A stretch of DNA of 64,000 bases from Bosea sp. NBC_00550 (GTDB taxonomy: Bacteria; Pseudomonadota; Alphaproteobacteria; Rhizobiales; Beijerinckiaceae). The stretch is from NCBI RefSeq assembly GCF_026020075.1, contig NZ_CP102772.1:2294001-2358000 (forward strand). The letters run 5' to 3'. This document shows, in pieces, positions 1 through 9,503 of this stretch. Below the pieces are notes generated by a model. It had not been told where the DNA came from. It was given only the letters and a program-made list of their open reading frames with translations, and searched no databases. Every line of letters begins with the position of its first letter. The stretch's first letter is position 1. The translations under genes and the position numbers were made by a program.

Positions 1-1
1 C

Positions 2-730
2 GATATCGTGGTGGTCGATTCCGGTTCGACCGATGGAACGCAAGCCCTCGCAGAATCGCTCGGCGCCCGGGTGATCTTCAATTCATGGCCGGGCTACGGC
101 CGGCAGAAGCGCTTCGCCGAAGAACAATGTCGCCATGATTGGCTCCTGAACCTCGATGCCGACGAGGTGCTGCCTCCCGATCTCGTCGCCGAGATCGCCG
201 CGCTCTTCACCCGCGGGCCAGCAGCCGATGCCTACAAGATCAGAATCGCGGAGATATTCCCCGGCGAGAAAGCGCCACACCGCTTCGCCTATGCGCTCGC
301 CCCCGTGCGGCTCTATCGGAAGAGCTGGGGCCGATACTCGCTCTCCCCGGTGCATGACCGTGTCGACCTGCAGCCCGGCACGAAGGTCGGGCGCCTGAAG
401 GGAACGGTCCACCACTTCTCGGTCCGCTCCCTCGGCGAGCAGATGGAGAAGCTCAATGCCTATAGCGATGCGCAGGCCGACGATCTCGATGCCCGCGGCG
501 AGACGCTCTCGGCATTTCGGCTGGTCGCCGAATTCCCAGCGAACTTCTTCAAAGCCTATATCGGGCGCCGCCACGCGCTACGCGGCGTCTACGGCTTCAT
601 GACCGCGATGAACTACGCCTTCTATCGCTATCTGCGCGTCGCCAAGCACTGGGAACGCCGGCTTCAGCGGCGCTCCGCCATTGAAGCCCCGGTAACGCCT
701 GCCGACCCGGCCCGCTCCTCCAATGACTGA
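2..730 (+). CDS. Family 2 glycosyltransferase, 5'-truncated by the window edge
   Basis: This is a GT2-fold sugar transferase of the type that acts on lipopolysaccharide core or other surface glycans at the inner face of the membrane. The frame is open from base 2 and begins with DIVVVDSGSTDGT, the nucleotide-sugar binding strand near the N-terminus of GT2 proteins, so only a short N-terminal piece is missing. LNLDADEVL further on is the DxD-like metal/sugar-nucleotide site. The rest resembles the WaaE/KdtX branch (about 250 residues in total). Its stop lies inside the first codons of the next gene (8-nt overlap), which suggests translational coupling. The acceptor cannot be told from sequence. 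Confidence 0.85.
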   Translation, partial: DIVVVDSGSTDGTQALAESLGARVIFNSWPGYGRQKRFAEEQCRHDWLLNLDADEVLPPDLVAEIAALFTRGPAADAYKIRIAEIFPGEKAPHRFAYALAPVRLYRKSWGRYSLSPVHDRVDLQPGTKVGRLKGTVHHFSVRSLGEQMEKLNAYSDAQADDLDARGETLSAFRLVAEFPANFFKAYIGRRHALRGVYGFMTAMNYAFYRYLRVAKHWERRLQRRSAIEAPVTPADPARSSND

Positions 731-1469
731 GGTCGCTATGGTCACCGGCGGCGCCCGGCGAATCGGCCGCGCGATCGCCACGGGACTGGCGAAAGCCGGC
801 TATGCCGTCGCGATCCATCACGGCGACAGCCGCGGCGAGGCCGAAGCTCTCGCTGCAGAACTTCGGCTCACCGGAGCCTCCTGCTGCACGCTTTCGGCGG
901 ACCTCGCCGATTCGCAGGCCGCGGCAGCCCTGATTCCGGCAGCCGCGAGGGAGCTGGGGCCGGTGACGCTGCTCGTCAACAGCGCCGCCAGCTTCATCGA
1001 TGACGACGTCCGCTCGCTCGATGTGGCGGCATGGGACCGCCAGTTCGCGATCAACCTTCGTGCGCCCTCGCTGCTGATCGGCGCCCTGGCCGAGCATCTG
1101 CCGGAGGGCATGAACGGCGCGGTCGTCAATATCGTCGACCAGCGCGTCTGGAAGCTGACGCCGCAATATTATTCCTACACCTTGACCAAGGCCGCGCTGC
1201 TCACCGCAACCCGGACGCTGGCGCAGGCGCTCGCTCCACGGATTCGCGTCAACGCGGTCGGCCCCGGCCCGACCTTTCCCAATGCCTATGACGGTCCCGC
1301 GCTGATGGAGCAGGAGGCAGCCGCCACCCTGCTCGGCCATCGGGTCTCCCCCGACGAGATCGCCGACGCGGTGCTTTATCTGGCGCAGGCGCGCTCGGTC
1401 ACCGGCCAGATGATCGCCGTCGACGCCGGCCAACACCTGGGCTGGCGCACGCCCGACATCGTCGGCTGA
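723..1469 (+). CDS. SDR-family NAD(P)-dependent oxidoreductase, pteridine-reductase-like
   Basis: A classical short-chain dehydrogenase of 248 residues. The Rossmann motif TGGARRIG is at residues 8-15, NSAAS stands at the NAG position, and the catalytic YSYTLTK (Y-x3-K) is near residue 155. The TGGxRRIG form of the cofactor loop is common in the FolM/PTR1 branch that reduces pterins, so dihydromonapterin or another pteridine is a possible substrate; that is inference from motif style. It overlaps the upstream glycosyltransferase by 8 nt and probably shares its transcript. Confidence 0.85.
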   Translation: MTEVAMVTGGARRIGRAIATGLAKAGYAVAIHHGDSRGEAEALAAELRLTGASCCTLSADLADSQAAAALIPAAARELGPVTLLVNSAASFIDDDVRSLDVAAWDRQFAINLRAPSLLIGALAEHLPEGMNGAVVNIVDQRVWKLTPQYYSYTLTKAALLTATRTLAQALAPRIRVNAVGPGPTFPNAYDGPALMEQEAAATLLGHRVSPDEIADAVLYLAQARSVTGQMIAVDAGQHLGWRTPDIVG

Positions 1470-1472
1470 GTC

Positions 1473-2102
1473 TCAGACCGCACCGTCCGGGCGATAGGCT
1501 TCGCGCCCGCTCGCCAGCGCTGAATCGAGCAATTCGAGGCGGTCCTGCCCCCAGAACACCTCGCCATCGAGCACATAGCTGGGCGCACCGAAGACGCCGG
1601 CCTCGATGGCTTGCCCCAATGTCGCCTCGTAGCGTTGCCTGATCGGCGGGCTGTCGGCCGCGGCGAGCAGCGCCAGCCCGTCAAGCCCGGCTCGCGCGGC
1701 GCAGGCGAGAAGCGCCTCGGGCTGCGTCATATCCTCGTCCCGGGCCCAGAGGCCGGCCATCACGTCGCTGATGAACGCGAAGGGATCGCCGCCGGCAGCC
1801 AGGATCGCGATCGTCATGCGGTCGGCCTGGGACGGATCGAAGGGAAAATGCCGGGGCTGCAGGACGAGCGGCACGCCGCGTCGCTCGCGCCAGCGCTGCA
1901 GATCGAGCAGCCTGTAGCGTTGCCGAACCGGATGCCGCTTCGGCAAGGGCAGCCCGCCCGTCTCGTCAAAAACGGAGCGAAGCGGCATCGGCCGGTAGTC
2001 GATGGTGCAGCCATGCCGGCGAGCGATATCGTGGAAGACAGCATTGCCGAGATAGGTCCAGGGCGAATGCAGCGAGAAATAATAAGCGATCGAACGGGAC
2101 AA
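1473..2102 (-). CDS. 2-hydroxychromene-2-carboxylate isomerase-like, DsbA/GST-kappa fold
   Basis: 209 residues with a thioredoxin-like DsbA/kappa-GST fold. The N-terminal YYFSLHSPWTYLG matches the FSPYS-like glutathione and active-site loop of NahD-type isomerases, with Ser in place of the DsbA CxxC. GAPSYVLDGEVFWGQDRL near the C-terminus is the family's conserved cis-Pro/GxP and WGxDRL segment. NahD uses glutathione to isomerise a naphthalene catabolite. No naphthalene genes are near, so here it may simply be a GSH-dependent isomerase of unknown substrate. It converges with the SDR gene, 3 bp away. Confidence 0.83.
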   Translation of the reverse strand: MSRSIAYYFSLHSPWTYLGNAVFHDIARRHGCTIDYRPMPLRSVFDETGGLPLPKRHPVRQRYRLLDLQRWRERRGVPLVLQPRHFPFDPSQADRMTIAILAAGGDPFAFISDVMAGLWARDEDMTQPEALLACAARAGLDGLALLAAADSPPIRQRYEATLGQAIEAGVFGAPSYVLDGEVFWGQDRLELLDSALASGREAYRPDGAV

Positions 2103-2229
2103 GGCGGCCTCTCAAGCGTCTTCGGCCACGCAGCATCGCCGCTGCGGGAACCGCCGCGCAAGGTCCAGGCCGTGCGTAGCGCGCAGCCCGGCCCCGCAAA
2201 GAGCCGGGCTGCCGTATCGCGTTGCTTGC

Positions 2230-2514
2230 TCAGGCGGTCTTGTTCTTGAGCGCGCCGATGATCGCGGTCAGGATCGCGCCGCCCGCACCACCGGCGATCA
2301 GGTTGGTCAGGACACTGCCGACGCTGAGATTGCCGCCCTGCGCCGCCGCGCTGATCGCCGGCAGCAGGAGCGGTATCAGCTGGCCGAGCACGCCGCCGCC
2401 GACGAGTCCGGAAATCGTATTGCCCAATGTCCCGAGATCGAAGCTTGGACTGGCCTTGCCGGCCGCATTGCCGCCGATCGCACCGGCGATCAGGTTCATC
2501 AGGATCTGTTCCAT
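2230..2514 (-). CDS. Small glycine/alanine-rich hypothetical protein
   Basis: About 94 residues from the internal start MEQILMNLIAGAIGGN. An upstream ATG at 2577 would add 21 residues of unlike composition and is less likely. The sequence alternates hydrophobic stretches with Gly-rich turns (GAIGGNAAG, GLVGGGVLGQL, IAGGAGGAIL) and ends in KNKTA. This pattern can pack into membranes or self-associate, but no clear signal peptide or named domain is visible. Proteins of this kind are common orphans in Hyphomicrobiales. Function unknown. Confidence 0.6.
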   Translation of the reverse strand: MEQILMNLIAGAIGGNAAGKASPSFDLGTLGNTISGLVGGGVLGQLIPLLLPAISAAAQGGNLSVGSVLTNLIAGGAGGAILTAIIGALKNKTA

Positions 2515-2656
2515 CTCGGCCCCCGCATCTGGAATGCATCGCCCGAAGAACGTCTCTAAGCCGCGGAAGCGATGCATTCCGACCAGCCGGGAGCGACGAT
2601 GACTCCGCTGTCGGGCCGCGACAAGCGCAGCAGCCGAACCGTCAACCGCTTTCCGG

Positions 2657-3421
2657 TCAATCGAGGGCGATCGCCGAGATCAGCCGCCCGTAATCCGGCT
2701 CGCCGCGATGCGTGGTGCGCCGATAGCTGAAGAATCGCTGCTCATCGCCATAGGTGCACAGCGCCATGTCGACGAATCGACCGATCCCGGCCTCCTGCGC
2801 CTTGAGCGCGATGAAGGCCGGAAGATCGAACATCGCATGGGCCGCCCGCTCGGACGCCGTGAAGAAGCGGGAATAGGTCCGGTTCTCCGCCTTGAAGCGC
2901 TCGATGAACTCGGGCCCGACCTCGTAGGCCTTGGCGCTGATCGTGGGCCCGAGCACGGCAACGATGCGCTCCCGCCGCGCGCCGAGCTTCTCCATCGCGG
3001 TGACCGTCGCACCGACGATGCCGGTAAACGCGCCCTTCCAGCCGGAATGCGCCGCGCCGATGACCCGCGCCTCGCTGTCGGCGAACAGGATCGGTCCGCA
3101 ATCGGCCGTGGACACGCCGAGCGCGACATGCGGCGCAGTCGTCACCATCGCATCCGCCTTCGGGCGCTCACCCGGCCAGGGGCCGGTGACGACAGCCACA
3201 TCGGCGGAATGCACCTGATAGAGGCTGACCAGATTCGCCGGCTCGACTTCGAGATGCCGCGCCATCCGCGCGCGGTTCTCGGTGATCGCCGCAGGATCGT
3301 CGTTCGAGCCCAGCCCGCCATTCAGCGAAGTGTAGATGCCGGTCGAGGCGCCGCCCTCACGCGTGAAGAAGGCGTGGCGGATGCCGGCTTCGCCGGCGAG
3401 TTCACGGGCGGTGATGAACAT
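2657..3421 (-). CDS. pgeF: Peptidoglycan editing factor PgeF (YfiH/laccase-domain)
   Basis: 254 residues of the multicopper-polyphenol-oxidase/YfiH fold. The zinc-site residues are recognisable: the His in YQVHSADV, the Cys in STADCGPILF and the His in GAAHSGWKG. In E. coli PgeF removes muropeptides that carry L-Ser at the wrong position, keeping peptidoglycan composition correct; related proteins act on purine nucleosides. It lies just downstream of the MidA-like methyltransferase and lgt on the same strand, an order often seen in Hyphomicrobiales. Confidence 0.92.
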   Translation of the reverse strand: MFITARELAGEAGIRHAFFTREGGASTGIYTSLNGGLGSNDDPAAITENRARMARHLEVEPANLVSLYQVHSADVAVVTGPWPGERPKADAMVTTAPHVALGVSTADCGPILFADSEARVIGAAHSGWKGAFTGIVGATVTAMEKLGARRERIVAVLGPTISAKAYEVGPEFIERFKAENRTYSRFFTASERAAHAMFDLPAFIALKAQEAGIGRFVDMALCTYGDEQRFFSYRRTTHRGEPDYGRLISAIALD

Positions 3422-3465
3422 GGCGTGGTCCGGTTGGCGCGAATCCGCAGATGGTTCCGCTGAAA

Positions 3466-4557
3466 TCAGCCCTGCTCTGGCAGCCGATGAAGGTCAAATC
3501 CGGGCAAGGGCGGCAGGCCGGGGTGGGATAGCGCGAAAACCTTGAACAAATCGCCCATCCCGGTCTCCCCTTCTTCGGTCAGCCGATCGAAAGCGGCAGA
3601 GATTGCAGCCTGCTGGTCAGGAGCTGCCTTGAGCGAAAGCGCCTGCGCCCGCTGCGCGAGACCCAACGCCAGCAGGAAATCGCGCTGGCTAGCCGGGCCA
3701 TGCAGCGCCGCGCCAGCCTTGAGCGCTGCCTGCCCCATACGCTCGAAATCGACATGCACGGTGAGATCCGCCTCCCCCGGCTCGGCCAGCGGATCGACGA
3801 AGCCATGCCGCTTCATCGCCTGCAGCGTGTCGCCGAAGCCGGATCGCGCCGAGCCGTAATCGATGAACAGCGCCGCCCCGCCTTCCGCCGCGACATGGCT
3901 CGCGATCTGCCTGACGATGTCGAGCGCCAGGCTAGGCTGCTCGAAGGTGGCCCCGGCCGGCCCCGCGATATGCAACGTCTCCTCGCGCGCGGCAGCCAAA
4001 CCGAAGGCAAGGCCGCCATCCGCATCGAGCCCCACCAGCCGCGCGCGCCAGCCTTCCGGCGTCATCACGAACTGGTCGAGCGGCAGGGCATCGAGGAATT
4101 CATTGGCGACGACGATCACGGGGCCGGACAGGGCGTCGCCGACATTGTCGTGCCAGACCGGATCGATGCCTTTCAACGCGGCCGCCTGCCGCTCGCGCAG
4201 AACCGGGTTCGTCTCAACGAGATGCACCGAGACCGCCTCGCGAAAGCCCGGAACGATGCGGGTCGCCCGCAGCATGTCGGCCATCAGCGTGCCCCGCCCC
4301 GGCCCGAGCTCGATCAGGCGCAGTCGCGAGGGTGTCCCCATCGCCTGCCAGAGATGGGCTGCCCAAAGCCCGATCAGCTCGCCGAACATCTGGCTGATCT
4401 CGGGCGCCGTGGTGAAGTCGCCTTCCTGCCCGAAGGGATCGCGCGTCATGTAGTAGCCATGGCGTGGATGCCCGAGCGCCAGCGCCATGTAGCGGCCGAT
4501 TCCGATCGGCCCCTCCTGCCGGATCAGCTCGACGATCTCGGCCTTGAGGGCATTCAC
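3466..4557 (-). CDS. MidA/NDUFAF7-like SAM-dependent methyltransferase
   Basis: 363 residues of the COG1565 family. In mitochondria the homologue NDUFAF7 dimethylates an arginine of complex I subunit NDUFS2; bacterial members probably modify a protein arginine too. Visible are the N-terminal GPIGIGRYMALALGHPRHGYY segment, the SAM loop ELGPGRGTLMADML and the NEFLDALP segment typical of the family. The start is GTG at 4557, overlapping the lgt stop as GTGA. The frame stays open further upstream, but that extension is only the reverse frame of lgt. Operon with lgt, probably followed by pgeF. Confidence 0.88.
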   Translation of the reverse strand: MNALKAEIVELIRQEGPIGIGRYMALALGHPRHGYYMTRDPFGQEGDFTTAPEISQMFGELIGLWAAHLWQAMGTPSRLRLIELGPGRGTLMADMLRATRIVPGFREAVSVHLVETNPVLRERQAAALKGIDPVWHDNVGDALSGPVIVVANEFLDALPLDQFVMTPEGWRARLVGLDADGGLAFGLAAAREETLHIAGPAGATFEQPSLALDIVRQIASHVAAEGGAALFIDYGSARSGFGDTLQAMKRHGFVDPLAEPGEADLTVHVDFERMGQAALKAGAALHGPASQRDFLLALGLAQRAQALSLKAAPDQQAAISAAFDRLTEEGETGMGDLFKVFALSHPGLPPLPGFDLHRLPEQG

Positions 4558-5408
4558 GCACGCACCTCGCCCTGCGGCCCGCGCCGGCTCCGCAGCACGA
4601 GCCAAAGACCTGCGAAGAAGACCGGCAGCGAGAGCAGCATGCCCATGGTGATGCCGCCGGAAAGCGCATCGACCGAAGCGCCGAACAGGAAGCCGAGCTG
4701 CGGGTCGGGCTCGCGGAAGAACTCGCAGACGATCCGGGCCAGCGCATAGCCCATGCCGAACACGCCGGCGACGAGGCCCGGCCGCTTGAAGCCGCCGAAG
4801 CGGACAACGAGGTTCACCAGGACGAAGAGCAGGATGCCTTCGCCGAGCGCCTCGTAGAGTTGGCTCGGATGGCGCGGCACTGGTCCGCCATGGGGAAAGA
4901 CCATCGCATAGGCGAAATCCGGCGCCGGCCGGCCCCAGAGCTCGCCATTGATGAAATTGGCAATGCGCCCGAGAAAGAGTCCAATCGGCACGACCGCCGC
5001 CGCCAGATCGAACACCGACAGGGCCGGGTATCCGCGCCGCTTGGCGAAGAGCCACAGGCCCAAGGTCGCGCCGAGCAGCCCGCCATGGAAGGACATGCCG
5101 CCCTGCCAGATCGCGAAGATGTCCTGCGGGCGCTCGAGATAACGCGCCAGATCGTAGAACAGCACGAAGCCGATCCGCCCGCCCAGCACGACGCCGAAGG
5201 CGACGAACAGCAGCATGTCGTCGAGCTCTTCCGGCTTCGGCCGCGCCCGCCCCGCCCAGAGACTATCGGCTGCGACCAGCCGGCGCGCATACCACCAGCC
5301 GCCGAGCAGGCCGACGACATAGGCGAGCCCGTACCATTTGATCGCGAGCGGCCCGAGCTGGACCGCGACGGGATCGATCATCGGGAAGGGAATGGCGAAG
5401 ACGGGCAT
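4554..5408 (-). CDS. lgt: Prolipoprotein diacylglyceryl transferase
   Basis: Lgt moves the diacylglyceryl group of phosphatidylglycerol to the lipobox cysteine of prolipoproteins in the inner membrane. The protein has 284 residues and about seven hydrophobic segments. It contains the Lgt signature GRIANFINGELWGR near residue 145 and the conserved HPSQLYEALGEG segment near residue 200, both needed for activity in E. coli Lgt. Full length for the family. It is the first gene of the lgt-methyltransferase pair (4-nt GTGA overlap). Confidence 0.95.
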   Translation of the reverse strand: MPVFAIPFPMIDPVAVQLGPLAIKWYGLAYVVGLLGGWWYARRLVAADSLWAGRARPKPEELDDMLLFVAFGVVLGGRIGFVLFYDLARYLERPQDIFAIWQGGMSFHGGLLGATLGLWLFAKRRGYPALSVFDLAAAVVPIGLFLGRIANFINGELWGRPAPDFAYAMVFPHGGPVPRHPSQLYEALGEGILLFVLVNLVVRFGGFKRPGLVAGVFGMGYALARIVCEFFREPDPQLGFLFGASVDALSGGITMGMLLSLPVFFAGLWLVLRSRRGPQGEVRA

Positions 5409-5493
5409 GGGCAGGGTCCGGTAGCGGGCGAACGGTGATGGCCGCCCGCCCGCTGACTGGTCAAGGAAAAAGGCTTGCGCGTGGCACGCTGCC

Positions 5494-6513
5494 TCAGAGC
5501 TTGACGATCAGCTTCCCGAAATTCCGGCCTTCCAGCAGCCCGATGAAGGCTTCCGGCGCATTCTCCAGGCCCTGGACGATGTCTTCTTTATATTTGACGG
5601 CGCCATCCGCGATCCAGCGGGCCATCTCCTGCCGGAAGGTCGGCGCCTGGGCTGCGGCGAATTCACGCTGGATGAAGCCGCGGATCGTCAGGCTCTTCGA
5701 AAGCACCTGTCGCATCAGCACCGGCAGCCGGTCCGGGCCCGGAAAATCGCCGCTCGCATTGTATTGCGCGACGAGACCGCAGACCGGAATGCGCGCGAAG
5801 GTGTTGAGCAGCGGGAAGACGGCATCCCAGACATGCCCGCCGACATTCTCGAAATAGACGTCGATGCCGTCCGGACAGGCGGCCGCGAGCTTGCCCGCCA
5901 TGTCGGGATCGCGATGGTCGATGACCGCGTCGAAGCCGAAGGTATCGCGCACGAAGGCGCATTTCTCCGCCCCGCCGGCGATGCCGACAGCCCGCGCCCC
6001 CTTGATGCGGGCGATCTGCCCTACGGCCGAGCCGACTGGCCCGCTCGCCGCCGCCACGACCACGGTCTCGCCCGGCTTGGGCTGGCCGATCGTCAGCAGC
6101 CCGGCATAGGCGGTGAAGCCCGGCATGCCCAACACGCCGAGCGCCGTCGTCACCGGTGCGCTCGCCGGATCGAGCTTGCGCAGCTGCGAGCCGCTGGCCA
6201 CCGCATGCGACTGCCAGCCGGAATGGGAGAGCACGATGTCGCCCGGCTTGAAATCGGGATCGCGACTTTCGAGCACCTCGGCCACGGTGCCGCCTTCCAT
6301 CACCTGCCCGATCTCGACGGGAGCGGAATAGGATTTCGCTGCGCTCATCCGCCCGCGCATGTAGGGATCGAGCGACAGGTAGAGGACCTTGAGGAGCACC
6401 TGCCCATCGGAGATCGTTGGGATAGGGGCATGCTCCAGCCTGAAATTCGCCGGGCTGGGACGCCCTTCCGGACGGGAGGCAAGGACGATTTGAACGCTGT
6501 CAGGCTGGGGCAT
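5494..6513 (-). CDS. NADP-dependent MDR-family oxidoreductase (CurA/leukotriene B4 dehydrogenase type)
   Basis: 339 residues of the zinc-independent medium-chain dehydrogenase/reductase family that reduces alpha,beta-unsaturated ketones. SLDPYMRGRM near residue 55 is diagnostic for the CurA/PTGR branch. AASGPVGSAVGQIARIKG near residue 155 is the nucleotide-binding loop, and YFENVGG follows. I chose ATG at 6513 (MPQPDSVQIV); a longer open frame to 6693 gives an unlike N-terminus. It stands alone and is divergent from uvrC. Confidence 0.88.
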   Translation of the reverse strand: MPQPDSVQIVLASRPEGRPSPANFRLEHAPIPTISDGQVLLKVLYLSLDPYMRGRMSAAKSYSAPVEIGQVMEGGTVAEVLESRDPDFKPGDIVLSHSGWQSHAVASGSQLRKLDPASAPVTTALGVLGMPGFTAYAGLLTIGQPKPGETVVVAAASGPVGSAVGQIARIKGARAVGIAGGAEKCAFVRDTFGFDAVIDHRDPDMAGKLAAACPDGIDVYFENVGGHVWDAVFPLLNTFARIPVCGLVAQYNASGDFPGPDRLPVLMRQVLSKSLTIRGFIQREFAAAQAPTFRQEMARWIADGAVKYKEDIVQGLENAPEAFIGLLEGRNFGKLIVKL

Positions 6514-6698
6514 GAGCTTCGATCCTCGGTGATATCTGCCGCGTAAGGCTGTCTTCTCATATTGGCCCGACAGCGAACGACCGGCACCACCTACGATCTG
6601 CATTTCCGGACGAGGCAGGACGCATTCCGAGCATGACACGGCTAACGACGGTTGATCGCTCCCTCTCCTGACATGACGAAGGCGCTCCGGCATCCTAC

Positions 6699-8825
6699 AT
6701 GGAGGCCATGAATCGCGAACGTCAGGACGATCTGCCGCAGGACGAGTTCGAGGACGAGGAGGACGGTCTCCTCGCGCCCGAGCCTGCGCTCGATCTGGCG
6801 GAGGCCGCCCCCGGCGCGCTCAAGGCCGGCATCGAGGTCATTCAGCAATTCGCGAAGCATCTGCCGAACAAGCCCGGCGTTTACCGGATGTTCGATCGCG
6901 CCGGCGACGTGCTCTATGTCGGCAAGGCCAAGAGCCTGAAGAACCGCGTCACGGCCTATGCCCGCGGCATGGCCCACACCAATGCCGTGGCGCGCATGAT
7001 CGCCGAGACGGCGAACATGGAATTCGTCACCACCGGCACCGAGACCGAGGCGCTGCTGCTCGAGTCCAACCTGATCAAGCAGCTCCGTCCGCGCTACAAC
7101 GTGCTGCTGCGCGACGACAAATCGTTTCCCTATATCCTGCTGACGGGGGACCACGAGGCGCCGGCCCTCTTCAAGCATCGCGGCTCGCGCCATCGCAAGG
7201 GTGATTATTTCGGCCCCTTCGCCTCGGTCTGGGCGGTGAAACGCACCATCGATGCGTTGCAGAAGGCCTTCCTGATCCGCACCTGCTCGGATTCATTCTA
7301 CGAGAACCGCACGCGGCCCTGCCTGCTCTTCCAGATCAAGCGCTGCGCCGGCCCGTGCACCGGTGAAATCTCGATCCCCGACTATCAGGCCCTCGCCGGT
7401 CAGGCGCGCGACTTCCTCTCGGGGCGCTCCTCGGCGGTGAAGCAGTTGCTCTCGACCCGGATGCAGGCGGCGGCGGAAGAGCTCGAATTCGAAAAGGCCG
7501 CACGCTATCGCGACCGCCTCGCCGCACTCTCGGCCGTGCAGGCCGGGCAGGACATCAACACGCAGGGCGTCGAGGAGGCCGATGTCTTCGCCATCGACGA
7601 GCAGGCCGGGCAGTTCTGCGTCGAGATCTTCTTCTTCCGCAATCACCAGAACTGGGGCAACCGCGCGCTTTTTCCGCGCGCCGACCGCTCGCTGACGCCA
7701 GCCGAGGTGCTCGCCTCGGTCGTCACCCAGTTCTACGACGACAAGCCGCCGCCACGCGTCGTCCTGCTCTCGCATCCGGTCGAGGAGATCGAGCTGATCG
7801 GCCAGGCCTTGTCGGCCCGCGCCGGCCGCAAGGTCGAGGTCGCCCATCCCAAGCGCGGCGAGCGCGCCGACCTAATGGCGCATGCCGTCAAGAACGCGCG
7901 CGAGGCGCTGTCGCGCAAGCTCGCCGATAATGCCGGCCAGAGCGCCCTGCTCTCCGCGCTCGGCGCGGCCTTCGGCATCGAGAAGGCGCCGCGCCGCGTC
8001 GAGGTCTACGACAACTCCCACATTATGGGCACGAACGCGGTCGGCGGCATGATCGTCGCCGGGCCGGACGGCTTCATGAAGAGCCATTACCGCACCTTCA
8101 ACATCTCGACCGACACCATCGCCGGGGACGATTTCGGCATGATGCGCGAGGTGCTGACGCGTAGATTTGCGAAGTTGGCGAAGGAGGGCGGCATCTCTCT
8201 CGGCCCTCATCCTGAGGAGGCCGCGCCGGCTGTCGTCTCGAAGGATGCTTCAGAGGGCGACGGAGCCGCGATCATCATCCTGCCAGACGCGCCAGACGCT
8301 GCCACTCAGGATGGACCCTTGCCCGGCAAGAGCCGCAAGACACCGAAGGCACGTAAGGACGAGGACGGCTTCCCCTCCCGTCCCGATCTCGTCATCGTCG
8401 ACGGCGGCAAGGGGCAGTTCGAGGCCGCCCGCAAGATCATGGCAGAGCTCGGCGCGACCGACATCCCGCTCGTCGCCATCGCCAAGGGCGCCGACCGCAA
8501 CGCCATGCGCGAGACCTTCCACATGGTCGGCCGCGAGCCCTTCAAGCTGCAGCCGCGCGACCCGGCGCTTTATTTCATCCAGCGCCTGCGCGACGAGGCG
8601 CACCGCTTCGCCATCGGCACGCACCGGGCCAAGCGCAAGCGCGAGACGATGAAGAACCCGCTCGACGAGATTCCCGGCATCGGCCCCTCGCGCAAACGCG
8701 CGCTGCTGCTGCATTTCGGCACGGTGAAGGCGATCCAGCGCGCCAAGCTCGACGACCTCATGCGCACGCCCGGCGTCAACGCCGCGACGGCCAAGGCCGT
8801 CCATGATTTCTTTCATGATGCTTGA
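6699..8825 (+). CDS. uvrC: Excinuclease ABC subunit C
   Basis: UvrC makes the 3' and 5' incisions of nucleotide excision repair together with UvrB. Domains in order: an acidic N-terminal tail; GIY-YIG nuclease (KPGVYRMF and [12 protein letters not shown], residues about 60-140); UVR motif ([15 protein letters not shown], about 262-276); RNase H-like C-terminal nuclease ([22 protein letters not shown]); and tandem HhH ([17 protein letters not shown]). At 708 residues it is longer than the usual 600-640. The excess includes a linker of about 60 residues near 495-555, between [10 protein letters not shown] and PDLVIVDGG, which contains a palindromic repeat read in frame (see the repeat at 8204). 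Confidence 0.96.
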   Translation: MEAMNRERQDDLPQDEFEDEEDGLLAPEPALDLAEAAPGALKAGIEVIQQFAKHLPNKPGVYRMFDRAGDVLYVGKAKSLKNRVTAYARGMAHTNAVARMIAETANMEFVTTGTETEALLLESNLIKQLRPRYNVLLRDDKSFPYILLTGDHEAPALFKHRGSRHRKGDYFGPFASVWAVKRTIDALQKAFLIRTCSDSFYENRTRPCLLFQIKRCAGPCTGEISIPDYQALAGQARDFLSGRSSAVKQLLSTRMQAAAEELEFEKAARYRDRLAALSAVQAGQDINTQGVEEADVFAIDEQAGQFCVEIFFFRNHQNWGNRALFPRADRSLTPAEVLASVVTQFYDDKPPPRVVLLSHPVEEIELIGQALSARAGRKVEVAHPKRGERADLMAHAVKNAREALSRKLADNAGQSALLSALGAAFGIEKAPRRVEVYDNSHIMGTNAVGGMIVAGPDGFMKSHYRTFNISTDTIAGDDFGMMREVLTRRFAKLAKEGGISLGPHPEEAAPAVVSKDASEGDGAAIIILPDAPDAATQDGPLPGKSRKTPKARKDEDGFPSRPDLVIVDGGKGQFEAARKIMAELGATDIPLVAIAKGADRNAMRETFHMVGREPFKLQPRDPALYFIQRLRDEAHRFAIGTHRAKRKRETMKNPLDEIPGIGPSRKRALLLHFGTVKAIQRAKLDDLMRTPGVNAATAKAVHDFFHDA
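8204..8313 (+). repeat. REP/RPE-like palindromic repeat inserted in frame inside uvrC
   Basis: Within the uvrC linker, CATCCT at 8208-8213 pairs with AGGATG at 8242-8247. A second pair, CATCCTG at 8276-8282 and CAGGATG at 8307-8313, follows. The first block (CCTCATCCTGAGGAGG ... TCTCGAAGGATG) resembles, from memory, an intergenic palindrome common in Hyphomicrobiales. It is translated as [20 protein letters not shown] and adds a low-complexity linker without breaking the frame. That it arrived as a mobile repeat is inference. Confidence 0.6.
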
Positions 8826-8879
8826 GCTTTCTGCCGCCCTCGCGGTTTTGCGTGTTGACGCTGCGGTGGCGCGCTTGCT

Positions 8880-9503
8880 TTGGTGCTTCCCGTGACGATT
8901 CTTCCAGACGCCATTAGGCGGCGCGGCCCCTGGTCGCTGCCAAACCTCCTCACCTACGGCCGGATCCTCGCGATCCCGGCGCTGGTGGCGATACTGTTCT
9001 GGCCGCGTGACGACTGGATGCGCTGGCTCGCCTTGGCGATCTACACGCTGGCCGCCGTCACCGACTATCTCGACGGCTACATCGCTCGCGCCTGGAGCCA
9101 GCAATCGGCGATCGGCCGCATGCTCGACCCCATCGCCGACAAGCTGCTCGTCGCTGCCTTGCTGCTCATGCTGGTGGCTGACGGCACGATCCATGGCTGG
9201 CCGCTCTGGGCCGCCATCGTCATCCTCTGCCGCGAGATCCTGGTCTCGGGCCTGCGCGAGTTCCTCGCCGAGCTCAAGGTCAGCGTCCCCGTCAGCAAGG
9301 TCGCGAAATGGAAGACGACGGCGCAGCTCTTCGCGCTCGGCTTCCTCATCGCCGGCCCGGCGGGCGACAAGGTCCTGCCCGGCAACACCACGATCGGCAT
9401 CGTCCTGCTCTGGGCCGCTGCCGGCCTGACGATCTATACGGGCTGGGACTATTTCAACGCCGGCATCCGCCATCTCGTCCAAGAAGACGAGCGCATGCCA
9501 TGA
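8880..9503 (+). CDS. pgsA: CDP-diacylglycerol-glycerol-3-phosphate 3-phosphatidyltransferase
   Basis: PgsA makes phosphatidylglycerol phosphate from CDP-diacylglycerol in the inner membrane, supplying PG for membranes and for Lgt. The CDP-alcohol phosphotransferase signature D-x2-DG-x2-AR-x8-G-x3-D-x3-D is complete in DYLDGYIARAW...IGRMLDPIAD. Several hydrophobic helices are visible and the length (about 205) is normal. The start is uncertain: TTG 8880, GTG 8883 or GTG 8892 are all in frame before SLPNLLTYGRI. Its stop overlaps the moaD start (ATGA). Confidence 0.93.
   Translation: MVLPVTILPDAIRRRGPWSLPNLLTYGRILAIPALVAILFWPRDDWMRWLALAIYTLAAVTDYLDGYIARAWSQQSAIGRMLDPIADKLLVAALLLMLVADGTIHGWPLWAAIVILCREILVSGLREFLAELKVSVPVSKVAKWKTTAQLFALGFLIAGPAGDKVLPGNTTIGIVLLWAAAGLTIYTGWDYFNAGIRHLVQEDERMP

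Noticed and set aside
3466..5055. A 529-residue fusion of lgt antiparallel frame and the methyltransferase
   Set aside because: The N-terminal third is just another reading frame of lgt; the GTG at 4557 is the natural start.
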